64,000 bases of DNA from UBA7985 sp002690455 (GTDB lineage: Bacteria; Pseudomonadota; Alphaproteobacteria; UBA7985). Below are positions 8,843 to 17,110 of the stretch, one piece after another (the first letter of the stretch is position 1; every line of letters begins with the position of its first letter). The DNA is taken from positions 1-64,000 of the forward strand of contig CBFIIW010000006.1 of NCBI GenBank assembly GCA_965662775.1, in the 5' to 3' direction. The notes below the pieces were generated by a model. The model did no database searches. It was given only the letters and a program-made list of their open reading frames with translations, and was not told where the DNA came from. The translations under genes and the position numbers were made by a program.

Positions 8843-10354
8843 CTAGTCTCCAGTGCCTGGCGAACAGGCCTGCGCTTCCAATGCTGCCTGACGGGCTTCA
8901 CACGCCTGTAAGCTGCGATCCCGCAGGTCGACCATCTCCGTCAGATCGGCCCGCCAGCGGCGCGCACTCTCAAAGGCGGCTGCGCACTCGTAGGCCAGCG
9001 CTTGACGGTCATCAATAGTGTCCGCTCCGCCTTCCTGCCCCATCAGCACCATGCATTGGCCAACGACGAGGTCGAAAAAGGCCTGATTGGCCTTAGCCTC
9101 CTTGGTCAAATTGCCCAGCGCTTCACCCTGGCTGGCCAGGGCATCCTCGCTAGCCCGCAAAGCAACCTCGCGGGCATTGAGATCAGCCTCAAGCGCATCA
9201 ACAAAGGTCATCAAAGAGCGATTCTCATCGCCCAAATCTGCCAGCGCATCCTCATGTTCGGCGACGATGGCCTTGCGTTCGCTGAGTTGCTCACGGGCCG
9301 CGGCCAGATTGGCGAGAGCGCTGTCGCGCTGGTCCAGCGCAGTCGCTAACGATCCTTGCGCGTCCGAGAGCTGTTCTGTCAGAGCGGCCCGGTCTGCCGC
9401 AGCCTCAGCCGCCCGCCCGCGGTCAGCTTCCGCCTCAGACAGGACTGCATCGATCAACGTCTGTAGGGTCACATTCTTGTCCAGCACCGTCTCAACAGTA
9501 CTATCCAGCCGCGCGACCTCTTCGAGCAATAACCTGCGATCAGCCAGCGCTTCATCGTGCTCGGTCTGCAGCGCTGCGTGGGCGCTCCTTGCGGCGTCCC
9601 GCTCGGCTTCGACCGATTGCCGTGCACCGACTTCAGCTTCCAGCTGTGCGCTCAAGGCTAGGGTGTCCGCGACCAGCGACACACGCGCCGCTTCAGCTGT
9701 GTTGAATGCCTCAGCGGTGCCCGTCAGTTCGGCATTCAGCCCCTGGGCCATCTCTGACTGCCGCAGAATCTCTTCCAGCCGATCTTCGGCCAACTGCAGG
9801 GCGGCATCACGCTCGTCGATCAAGAGTGCGGCCCGCGTGCTTAGTTGTTCGATCCGACGGCTCAGGCCATCGCGCTCGGAAAGAGCGGTATCGCGCTCAT
9901 CAACGACCGTCACAAGGCTTGCGCGGATGGTGTTCCGCTCCATCTGCATCTCGTCCAGACGCTGCTGCATTGCATCACGCTGCGCGCTTAGGCTGTTGAG
10001 CTGGCCCTGAAGGCCAGAAGTGTCAGCCTCAATGATTGTCACCTGCTGTTTGCCGGAAACCAGTGCCATCAGCTGCCGGTTAGCCCGAATGCTATCCATC
10101 CCATAACCGGCAGAAGCATGACCGGCGACCTGATCAGCCCAGTCATAGTCGTCAAGAAGCGCTGCTTCATAAGGGCTGGCGGTCAGAGCGAGGCCGTCGA
10201 TCATCCGCTCCATGAGCTTTTCGGTCAGTCGCTGCCCGGCCTGAGCCTGGTCCCGCTGCGCGGCCAGTTTTGTTATCTCTTCACGCCCATCCTTGATATC
10301 TTGGCGCAGGGCATCGATTTCAAGCTGCAGCGCGGCTTCGCGATCCTGGTCCAT
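8843..10354 (-). CDS. Coiled-coil protein; 3' half of a vWA/coiled-coil gene split by TAG
   Basis: 503 residues, almost wholly heptad-like coiled coil rich in Ala, Glu, Arg, Gln and Leu, with a less regular segment at about 55-100 (SPYEAALLDDYDWADQVAGHAS) and a Cys-containing C-terminus. It has no signal peptide. Its frame is continuous with the upstream vWA protein: only TAG at 10406-10408 and 17 sense codons (ALIALGCPFDQLEACEP) separate them. Either it is translated separately from ATG 10354 (a GAGG lies 11 bp upstream) or the pair was one protein of about 917 residues. Function unknown. Confidence 0.65.
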   Translation of the reverse strand: MDQDREAALQLEIDALRQDIKDGREEITKLAAQRDQAQAGQRLTEKLMERMIDGLALTASPYEAALLDDYDWADQVAGHASAGYGMDSIRANRQLMALVSGKQQVTIIEADTSGLQGQLNSLSAQRDAMQQRLDEMQMERNTIRASLVTVVDERDTALSERDGLSRRIEQLSTRAALLIDERDAALQLAEDRLEEILRQSEMAQGLNAELTGTAEAFNTAEAARVSLVADTLALSAQLEAEVGARQSVEAERDAARSAHAALQTEHDEALADRRLLLEEVARLDSTVETVLDKNVTLQTLIDAVLSEAEADRGRAAEAAADRAALTEQLSDAQGSLATALDQRDSALANLAAAREQLSERKAIVAEHEDALADLGDENRSLMTFVDALEADLNAREVALRASEDALASQGEALGNLTKEAKANQAFFDLVVGQCMVLMGQEGGADTIDDRQALAYECAAAFESARRWRADLTEMVDLRDRSLQACEARQAALEAQACSPGTGD

Positions 10355-10405
10355 GGGCTCACAGGCCTCAAGCTGATCGAACGGACAGCCCAGAGCGATC
10401 AGCGC

Positions 10406-11596
10406 CTACTTGGCCATCGTGAGTTCAGCGACCACTTGTGGGTCGGGCTCGATCTTTACCACCATTACTTCACGGATGATTTCGACCGGGCCTGCAGCTT
10501 CAAATTCGGCAATCAGACCGAGCGCGGCTGCCAATTCCTGTTCCAGCGCCGCCCTTTCCTGCTCACACCGGGTGACGGCCGCATCCAGCGCAAGAATCCG
10601 ATTCTGCAACGCGGCGTGCATTGCCTGCGCCTGAGCCAGTTCGGTTTCAAGGTCACGCACCTGCGCACTATGTTCAGCCTCCGCTGCGGCCAGCACCGCT
10701 TCGAGGCTGCTCACACGAAGGCGGGCCTCGTCCAGCTCCCCGAACACCCGCAGCAGGTCGGCGTCCAGCGCTTGCCGCAGACGCTCAAGATCATCGCGCT
10801 GCTTGCGCATCGCGGCAAGCTCTGAGCGAAAGCGTTCGGCATCGTCAATGTAGGGCTGCAGGTCCACTGTCTCCCCACGGGCCGCTCGGGACAAGAGGCT
10901 GACGTAACTGCTGATCGTAATTAGATTGTCGGAAGGCAGCAGAGCGCCACCTGTTCCAGCGGGTACACAAGCCAGTTGACCCAGCAACACTGGATCAACG
11001 TCAATGGCCAAAATATCGACCGTAATCCCACGCTCCTGCAATGTCGGCACAAGATCACAGATGTTGCGGTCGCAGGCATCAATACCGTCAGTGACCATCA
11101 CAATAGACGCTTCCTCAGCCTCGGAGGGCAGGGTTTCCATCGCCACTTCTAACGCGCGGTAAAGCGGTGAGCCGAACCTTGATTCCTCGCCGTCTTGGGG
11201 CTCGGCCGGCTCCAGCGCCTGAATGGCATCGAGCGTACTGCGGACATCTTCGCTGCCATAGCTGTGCAAAATCGGGATGGTCTCACATTCGTTGATGCGA
11301 TCGTTGCCGAAACTGAGCAGCGAAGCGCGCCGTTGGCTCAGCGGGCCAGGCGCAATCTGCAGCATCGCATCCCGCGCAACGTCCATGCGCCGACGGCCTT
11401 CGACTTCACCAAGCATGGAGCGCGACGCGTCCAGAATGAGTGCGACAGGCACGTCGCTGTTCAGGCCGGTAACGCCCTGTGCAACCGCGACACTCGCCGG
11501 ATTGTGGGTCAGGCCAACGCAAACGAGCGAGAAGACGAGCGAAAACGCGCCGCCCGTCCCGATCCGGGAAAGGCTGGCGAACACCGAGAAGACCAT
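10406..11596 (-). CDS. Secreted vWA-domain protein with coiled-coil C-terminus; 5' half of split gene
   Basis: 396 residues. The N-terminus is a signal-peptide-like hydrophobic stretch ending around ASVAVAQG. A von Willebrand A domain follows (residues about 48-235) with the MIDAS motif DASRSM and the later metal-ligand region VMVTDGIDACD; paired cysteines suggest periplasmic oxidation. From about residue 250 to the end the chain becomes coiled coil (RFRSELAAMRKQRDDLERLR), continuing in character into the ORF beyond the TAG stop. Such proteins usually act as envelope adhesion or assembly factors; the role here is unknown. Confidence 0.75.
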   Translation of the reverse strand: MVFSVFASLSRIGTGGAFSLVFSLVCVGLTHNPASVAVAQGVTGLNSDVPVALILDASRSMLGEVEGRRRMDVARDAMLQIAPGPLSQRRASLLSFGNDRINECETIPILHSYGSEDVRSTLDAIQALEPAEPQDGEESRFGSPLYRALEVAMETLPSEAEEASIVMVTDGIDACDRNICDLVPTLQERGITVDILAIDVDPVLLGQLACVPAGTGGALLPSDNLITISSYVSLLSRAARGETVDLQPYIDDAERFRSELAAMRKQRDDLERLRQALDADLLRVFGELDEARLRVSSLEAVLAAAEAEHSAQVRDLETELAQAQAMHAALQNRILALDAAVTRCEQERAALEQELAAALGLIAEFEAAGPVEIIREVMVVKIEPDPQVVAELTMAK

Positions 11597-11654
11597 GGTA
11601 AAAACTCCGCTTCAATCTATCACGAGACCACACGAGCCTCGAACTGGATCAGCA

Positions 11655-11697
11655 CCCCTTATCCCCGCCCCCACAGGCCGAGGCAGGGGATAAGAGG
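11655..11697. repeat. Inverted repeat upstream of the vWA gene
   Basis: CTTATCCCC (11658-11666) and GGGGATAAG (11686-11694) flank a GC-rich loop with an extra GCC/GGC pairing. It lies 60-100 bp before the vWA start and about 150 bp beyond the adenosine-kinase stop, so it may be an operator or a poor terminator; no T-run follows on either strand. Confidence 0.4.
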
Positions 11698-11841
11698 CAG
11701 ATCAGCGGGCAGGCGTCCGTGCGAGGATCGGGCGCACAGGCCATGCGGACCGGTCCCGACCCCCAGCACAACCTTATGCGACCCGTTCTTTATCGCACGG
11801 TGGAAGCGGATAGGGAGAAAAAACGATAAATTCTCTTTATT

Positions 11842-12858
11842 TTAACCAGCAGTGACGGCGAGCAATTCGCTGGCCGTGAGGCGAGCACCGACGCGCTGGA
11901 TCACCGCCGCAGCGGCACGGGCGCCGTAGAGGCCGCAGGTCTCCAACCCTTCACCGCGGGTAAAGCCGTGCAGGAAACCAGCGGCATAGAGATCGCCCGC
12001 ACCGGTTGTATCAATTCGCTTGACGACTTCGACGACAGGGATGTCAAAGGCACCCTGCTCTGGCACCAGTAACTCGGAACCTTCATAACCCTTGGTCAGC
12101 GCGATCAGGCCTACATTGGCCGAAAGGCCCGCCTGCCGCGCATCGGCGAGGTCATCCGTCTGGTACAGGCTCTTCAATTCATCCTGATTGGCAAACACGA
12201 TATCGATCATGCCAGCATCAATCATCGCTACAAATTCATCCCGCCAGCGGTCGACACAGAATGGATCCGACAATGACAGCGAAGTCAGCCGACCCTGTGC
12301 ATGCGCAATTTCAACCGCCAATCGGAAAGCGTCCTTAGCTTCGGGCTGATCCCACAGGTAGCCCTCCATGTACGTCACCGCTGACCCACCGATCACGTCA
12401 GCGTCGATATCCTCTGGCGCCAAGCGCGTGCTCGCCCCCAGAAAGGTATTCATGGTTCGCTGCCCGTCTGGACTGACGAAAATCAGGCAGCGCGCGGTTG
12501 CCGGACCCTCGGCACTAAACGGCGTTTCGTAGAGCGTCCCCGTGCTGGTCAGGCTGGCCTGAAAGGCCCGCCCGAGCTCATCATCCTTAACCTTCCCGAC
12601 GTAGGCTGAACGACTGCCCAGCCCAGCGATACCCACGGCGGTGTTACCTGCTGATCCACCAGACTCGACCAATCGGTCATCACCCATCACGCTGGTCAGG
12701 AACTCGGCCCGATCTTCATCGATCAGTGTCATACTGCCGCGATTAAGGCCGTAGTCGGTAATGACGCTTTCCGGTGCCTGCCACAGCACGTCGACAATAG
12801 CATTGCCCAGCGAGGTCACATCATACCGCGCAGTTTGCGGCTTTCCGCGATCCTGCAT
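11842..12858 (-). CDS. Adenosine kinase-like PfkB-family sugar kinase
   Basis: A 338-residue ribokinase-fold kinase. Visible PfkB features are the N-terminal SLGNAIVDVLW, the GGSAGNTAVGIAGLG glycine motif (residues about 67-81) and the C-terminal signature DTTGAGDLYAAGFLHG with the catalytic Asp. The start ATG overlaps the metK stop (TGATG), so translation is coupled. In alphaproteobacteria this pairing fits methyl-cycle salvage: SAM-dependent methylation yields S-adenosylhomocysteine, whose hydrolysis releases adenosine that this kinase would rephosphorylate. Adenosine as substrate is inferred from context and family likeness. Confidence 0.85.
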   Translation of the reverse strand: MQDRGKPQTARYDVTSLGNAIVDVLWQAPESVITDYGLNRGSMTLIDEDRAEFLTSVMGDDRLVESGGSAGNTAVGIAGLGSRSAYVGKVKDDELGRAFQASLTSTGTLYETPFSAEGPATARCLIFVSPDGQRTMNTFLGASTRLAPEDIDADVIGGSAVTYMEGYLWDQPEAKDAFRLAVEIAHAQGRLTSLSLSDPFCVDRWRDEFVAMIDAGMIDIVFANQDELKSLYQTDDLADARQAGLSANVGLIALTKGYEGSELLVPEQGAFDIPVVEVVKRIDTTGAGDLYAAGFLHGFTRGEGLETCGLYGARAAAAVIQRVGARLTASELLAVTAG

Positions 12859-14018
12859 CAGGTCAACTCGGCCTTGATCGCGTCAATCAGATCTGTCTGC
12901 TCCCACGAGAAACCACCCTCACCATCCGGCGTTCGACCAAAGTGACCATAGGCTGCGGTTCGTTCGTAGATCGGTCGATTCAGGCCGAGGTGGGTGCGGA
13001 TGCCTTTAGGGCGCAGGTCCATCACGCGGCCGACCACCTCTGCGATGCGCGCATCATCAACTTGGCCGGTTCCATCGGTGTTCACAAAAATCGAAAGCGG
13101 CTTGGCGACGCCAATGGCGTAGGAAAGCTGGATTGTGCAGCGCTCGGCTAGGCCAGCAGCGACCACGTTCTTCGACAAATAGCGCGCTGCGTAGGCAGCC
13201 GAGCGGTCGACCTTGGTCGGATCTTTGCCGGAGAAAGCGCCGCCCCCGTGCGGTGCAGCGCCGCCGTAGGTATCCACGATTATCTTGCGCCCGGTCAGGC
13301 CGGCATCACCGTCTGGCCCACCGATGATGAATTGGCCGGTAGGATTGCAATAAAAGCTGTCATCGCCAGGCATCCAGCCATCTGGCAGAACATCAGAAAC
13401 CACGCTGCGCACAATATCACGCACCTGGTCCTGAGTTGCGTCTGCACTGTGCTGTGCTGAAACCACCACGTTAGTGGTGGCGACCGGCACACCATTTTCA
13501 TAAACCAGCGTTACCTGTGATTTGGCATCCGGGCCCAGCCGGTCCTCACCCCCCTTCCGCAGTGCTGAGAGTTTCTGCAGAATTTCGTGGGCATACTGGA
13601 TGGGCGCCGGCATGAGCGTCGGTGTTTCGGTGCAGGCGTAGCCGAACATGATACCCTGGTCGCCTGCGCCCTCTTCGGTGAATAGGCCCTCGCCCTCATC
13701 CACACCCTGGGCAATATCGGCTGATTGGCCGTGCACGTAGCAATCGATGGTGGCATTCTGCCAGTGAAAGCCGTCCTGCTCATAACCGATGCGCCGGATG
13801 ACGTCCCGCGCCGCCGCAACCATCTCGTCGCTGGAAACATCGCCCCGGACCTCACCGGCAAGCACCACACGGTTTGTTGTGGTCAACGTTTCCACCCCAA
13901 CCCGAGCTTCGGGATTGCGCGATAGGAACAGATCCACGACCGCGTCAGAAATTTGATCACAGACCTTGTCTGGATGGCCTTCGGAAACGGATTCCGAAGT
14001 AAAAACGTAGGATGACAT
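12858..14018 (-). CDS. metK: S-adenosylmethionine synthase
   Basis: About 386 residues from the ATG at 14018 (MSSYVFTSESVSEGHPDK, the normal family start); an ATG 11 codons upstream is in frame but less likely. Signature motifs are GHPDKVCDQISDA (ATP binding), GAGDQGIMFGYA and GGGAFSGKDPTKVDRSAAYAAR (P-loop and K+ site). It makes SAM from ATP and methionine in the cytoplasm. It is followed with a 1-bp overlap by the adenosine-kinase-like gene and preceded by a 320-bp leader. Confidence 0.96.
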   Translation of the reverse strand: MSSYVFTSESVSEGHPDKVCDQISDAVVDLFLSRNPEARVGVETLTTTNRVVLAGEVRGDVSSDEMVAAARDVIRRIGYEQDGFHWQNATIDCYVHGQSADIAQGVDEGEGLFTEEGAGDQGIMFGYACTETPTLMPAPIQYAHEILQKLSALRKGGEDRLGPDAKSQVTLVYENGVPVATTNVVVSAQHSADATQDQVRDIVRSVVSDVLPDGWMPGDDSFYCNPTGQFIIGGPDGDAGLTGRKIIVDTYGGAAPHGGGAFSGKDPTKVDRSAAYAARYLSKNVVAAGLAERCTIQLSYAIGVAKPLSIFVNTDGTGQVDDARIAEVVGRVMDLRPKGIRTHLGLNRPIYERTAAYGHFGRTPDGEGGFSWEQTDLIDAIKAELT

Positions 14019-14341
14019 TGACAAATTTTCCCCGGCGACCTGCAAAATCAAACCTACCGGTTACACCACGCAGAACGGGAGTTTTCAACACTTTGCTGGG
14101 GGAGAAGTTTTTAAGTGCGTGCGATGCGCCTTTGCCATGCAGGCATCACATTGATGGGATCACCTCACGATGCCCACCTCGACCGAAGCGCTCAGCAGAG
14201 CACACTGGAGCGCGAATTCGTTTTTCCGTGGCGCGGCAGGTCGCAGGGATAGCCGTTTCGCCTCAATCTAGCCCAGACCGTTGGGCCAGTGGTCATTCCA
14301 GCCGGCTCCGCGCGCGTGTGACGGAGCCGGCAAGGGAACCA
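14019..14341 (-). promoter_or_regulatory. Long metK leader with possible RNA structure
   Basis: About 320 bases upstream of metK without a gene. On the minus strand a GATGC...GCATC imperfect stem (roughly 14125-14150) and pyrimidine-rich CTTCTCCCCC lie in the leader. metK leaders often hold SAM or SAM/SAH riboswitches, but I could not match the conserved cores of SAM-II, SAM-V or SAM/SAH here, so only an unspecified leader is claimed. Confidence 0.3.
14301..14331 (-). terminator. GC-rich hairpin downstream of the His-rich protein gene
   Basis: Perfect 10-bp inverted repeat GCCGGCTCCG / CGGAGCCGGC around an 11-base loop, starting 11 bp beyond the stop of the His-rich gene. There is no U-tract after the stem, so termination would be weak or Rho-assisted. 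Confidence 0.5.
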
Positions 14342-14950
14342 TTACTTCAGGTATAACGGTGCTTGGACCGGATCTGGCGCAGGGGCTTCGATGGTGACCG
14401 GAAGGCTGACTACCGGCGTTACACCGCCCTTATACTCCTTACACACCAAGTCGCCCTCACGAACCCAGCCGTACTGGATACCGTCCTCGCCCTTGGGGTA
14501 GTAGCCCACACGCCAGTGACCTTGGTAATGATCGGTGACATCGATCAGGCGCTTTCCGCCGCCAACATAGGCCTTGGGTGGCCCATGCCAGCGACTGGAA
14601 GTAGCATAAACCGCGACTTTATCGCCAGACCGACTGCGCGCGCAGATGCAGTCATAGGTCGGCGCCGCAACGGGGGCAGCGACCGGGTGATGCGATGCGC
14701 CATGGGCGTGGCTATGGACCTGCCCCCAACCATGGCTGTGTGGATGATTATGCCCTGTGCCATGGGCACGGGTTTGTCCGTGCAAATGGACGTGACCATG
14801 TTGGTTGGGCTGTGGTGTCGCCACCACGATCGGGTTTTTAGCATAGATCATGGAATTTGGTGCCGCGGGGCTTGGGTGCGCCGCAGCCAAATTAGCCGTC
14901 ATGACAAGGCCCAGAGCGGAAAGACCCAGGCGGAGTGCGTTCATCGCCAT
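14342..14950 (-). CDS. Secreted His-rich protein with SH3-like C-terminal domain
   Basis: 202 residues starting at ATG 14950 after GAGG. A signal peptide (ALRLGLSALGLVMTANLAAA) is followed by a His-rich segment at about 45-90 with repeated HGH, HSH and HAH triplets, which could bind Zn, Ni or Cu. A compact domain with YDCICARSRSGDKVAVYA and YQGHWRVGYYPKGEDGIQYGWVREGDLV resembles bacterial SH3-like cell-wall domains. Probably periplasmic. I do not recognise the gene; metal storage or delivery is only an inference from composition. Confidence 0.65.
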   Translation of the reverse strand: MAMNALRLGLSALGLVMTANLAAAHPSPAAPNSMIYAKNPIVVATPQPNQHGHVHLHGQTRAHGTGHNHPHSHGWGQVHSHAHGASHHPVAAPVAAPTYDCICARSRSGDKVAVYATSSRWHGPPKAYVGGGKRLIDVTDHYQGHWRVGYYPKGEDGIQYGWVREGDLVCKEYKGGVTPVVSLPVTIEAPAPDPVQAPLYLK

Positions 14951-15259
14951 GCAAAATACCTCAATTCAATAAAATAATAGACACCTATCGGCCAGCGTCC
15001 GACCCAGGCATCAGCCCGAGTTTGGCCGAACAGGCGCAGAGAGATCGCCCTACCTATCCCACGGAATCCGGGACTACCCAATTAAATAGAACTTTATTTT
15101 GTATTTTCTTTTCATGCGTGTACCATGCGCTGCAGGTGCTTACCATAAGCGGGGCTGCGGCAAAGATTACGAACCTTTGGATTTCCATTGCACCGTGGAG
15201 GTGCAGCGCTAAAGTCCACATCGGATCGCCCTCTGATGCCCGAACAAGGAACGCTGACT
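14951..15259. other. Intergenic region, nothing recognised
   Basis: About 300 bases between the divergent His-rich gene and acyl-CoA dehydrogenase, presumably holding both promoters. It contains an A/T-rich stretch near 15085-15115. I see no convincing operator, hairpin or RNA gene. Confidence 0.4.
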
Positions 15260-17056
15260 GTGCAAATCTCCGACATGATGGCGCGCGAAGTCGCCTTTGC
15301 TCTCTTTGACGTCGTGGGCGTCGACGACCTCGCTGACTTGTCTCGGTTCCAGTCCCACAATCGCGAGACCTACGAGGCTGTTCTGGAAACCGCGCGCAAG
15401 GTCGCCGAAGATCACTTCGCCCCCCACAACCGCCAGGGCGATCTCCATGAGCCCCGTGTGGTTAATGGCGTGGTCGAAGTGATTCCAGAGGTTGCTACGG
15501 CGCTGGAGGCATATCGCGAAGCCGGCTTCTTTGCTGCCCATCATGACGAGGCAGACGGCGGACTCGCCCTGCCTTGGGCTGTGGCACAAGCAGGGTCAGC
15601 CTTCTTTCAAGCCACCAACATCGCAACGGCCGGATATCCCTTTTTGACTGTCGGAGCCGCCAATCTGATTAAGGCTCATGCATCGGCAGATCAGCAGAAT
15701 CAGTGGTTGCCCCCCATGCTCGAAGGTCGGTTCTTCGGCACCATGTGCCTTTCCGAACCTCATGCAGGCTCCGGGCTTGCCGATATTCGCACGACCGCAA
15801 CGCCCCTGCCTGACCAACCCGGCCGCTACCATGTGCGTGGGCAGAAGATGTGGATTTCCGCCGGCGACCACGAGTTGAGCGAAAATATCGTGCACCTCGT
15901 CCTTGCGCGGATCGAAGGTGCACCAGCCGGCACCAAGGGCATCTCGATTTTTATCGTGCCCAAACGACGCACCGACGCCAACGGGAAGGTCGGCATCTCC
16001 AACGACGTGCGACTGGTAAGTCTCAATCACAAGATGGGCTACCGTGGCACCACCAATGCAATTCTTGCCTTTGGTGAAGACGAAAGCTGTGAAGGCGAGC
16101 TGATTGGTGAAGCGGGTCAAGGGCTAGCCTACATGTTCCACATGATGAACGAGGCCCGGATCGGTGTCGGTCTGGGCGCGGCTTGTCTTGGTTTGGCTGG
16201 CTATGCCGAAAGCCTTCGCTATGCCGGGGAGCGCCCACAAGGTCGACACGCCGATGAGCGTGACCCCGAGACCAGGCCAGTCATGATCATCGAACACGCC
16301 GATGTTCGACGCATGCTGATGGTACAGAAAGCCCTGTGCGAACCGGCGCTTGCGCTCACGTTGTACGCCGCGCGGCTCGTGGATATCGAAAAACACCACA
16401 CCGACCCTGAGAAGCGCGCGCAGGCACACCAAATCCTCGATCTGCTGACCCCCGTTGTTAAAGGCTGGATCAGCGATGCGGCTCTGCGTGCCAACCACGA
16501 AGCCATCCAGATCCATGGCGGCTACGGCTATACCCGGGACTTTCAGGTCGAGCAGATCTACCGCGACAACCGCCTGAACCCAATTCATGAAGGTACTAAT
16601 GGCATTCAGGGGCTCGACTTGCTCGGGCGCAAAGTCATGCGCGATGGTGGACGGAGCCTCGCGGCCTTCTCCACACTGATGCAGGCTGACCTATCAGCCG
16701 CGGTCGACGGCGGATTTCCAGCCGAACTCGCTGATCAGTTGCGTGCGGCCATGCGAGCCCTGGCCGAAGCGACCACTGCAGTCGGACAGACCTTCCAGCA
16801 ACTCGGACCGCGCCAGGGCTTGTCACAGGCGACGCTCTATCTGGATGCCTTCGGCCTGGTGGTCTTGGCGTGGATGCACGCAAAAATGGTCAGAGCAGCC
16901 CGGGCGACTCACACCCTGGACCCGGAATATGTGGAAGGTAAAGCACTGTCGGCGGCCTACTTCTACCGCCATGAACTGTCCCGCGTTCCCGAAATCTGTA
17001 TCCGACTGCAGCAGCCGGAAGACACCTACACCACGGCGCAGGCGGCGCATTTTTGA
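15260..17056 (+). CDS. Acyl-CoA dehydrogenase, long DmdC-like form
   Basis: About 598 residues from GTG 15260, chosen because AAGGA lies 9 bp upstream and VQISDMMAREVAFALFDVV matches the expected N-terminus; ATG 15236 or 15275 are alternatives. The flavin/acyl-CoA core is visible (MCLSEPHAGSGLADIRT, GQKMWISAGDH, GISIFIVPKR, HGGYGYTRDFQVEQIYRDNR, IHEGTNGIQGLDLLGRK), followed by an extra C-terminal helical domain of about 130 residues. This long form is typical of the DmdC family (3-methylmercaptopropionyl-CoA dehydrogenase) and relatives acting on unusual acyl-CoAs. No other DMSP genes are nearby, so the substrate is open. Confidence 0.85.
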   Translation: MQISDMMAREVAFALFDVVGVDDLADLSRFQSHNRETYEAVLETARKVAEDHFAPHNRQGDLHEPRVVNGVVEVIPEVATALEAYREAGFFAAHHDEADGGLALPWAVAQAGSAFFQATNIATAGYPFLTVGAANLIKAHASADQQNQWLPPMLEGRFFGTMCLSEPHAGSGLADIRTTATPLPDQPGRYHVRGQKMWISAGDHELSENIVHLVLARIEGAPAGTKGISIFIVPKRRTDANGKVGISNDVRLVSLNHKMGYRGTTNAILAFGEDESCEGELIGEAGQGLAYMFHMMNEARIGVGLGAACLGLAGYAESLRYAGERPQGRHADERDPETRPVMIIEHADVRRMLMVQKALCEPALALTLYAARLVDIEKHHTDPEKRAQAHQILDLLTPVVKGWISDAALRANHEAIQIHGGYGYTRDFQVEQIYRDNRLNPIHEGTNGIQGLDLLGRKVMRDGGRSLAAFSTLMQADLSAAVDGGFPAELADQLRAAMRALAEATTAVGQTFQQLGPRQGLSQATLYLDAFGLVVLAWMHAKMVRAARATHTLDPEYVEGKALSAAYFYRHELSRVPEICIRLQQPEDTYTTAQAAHF

Positions 17057-17110
17057 CTGCGCTGACCGGCTCGTGCTGTTGCCTTGGGCTTTTTGCCGTT
17101 TGAGCTTGAG

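Noticed and set aside
9087..10010. Long plus-strand ORF of 307 codons rich in Ser and Arg
   Set aside because: It is the antisense of the coiled-coil gene; the composition comes from complementing Ala/Glu/Arg codons and there is no domain or start signal.
10406..10408. TAG as pyrrolysine or reassigned codon
   Set aside because: TAG ends moaA and the thiolase normally and no pyl genes are in the window.
14019..14341. SAM riboswitch upstream of metK
   Set aside because: Leader lacks the conserved cores I know for SAM-II, SAM-V or SAM/SAH; only an unspecified leader is reported.
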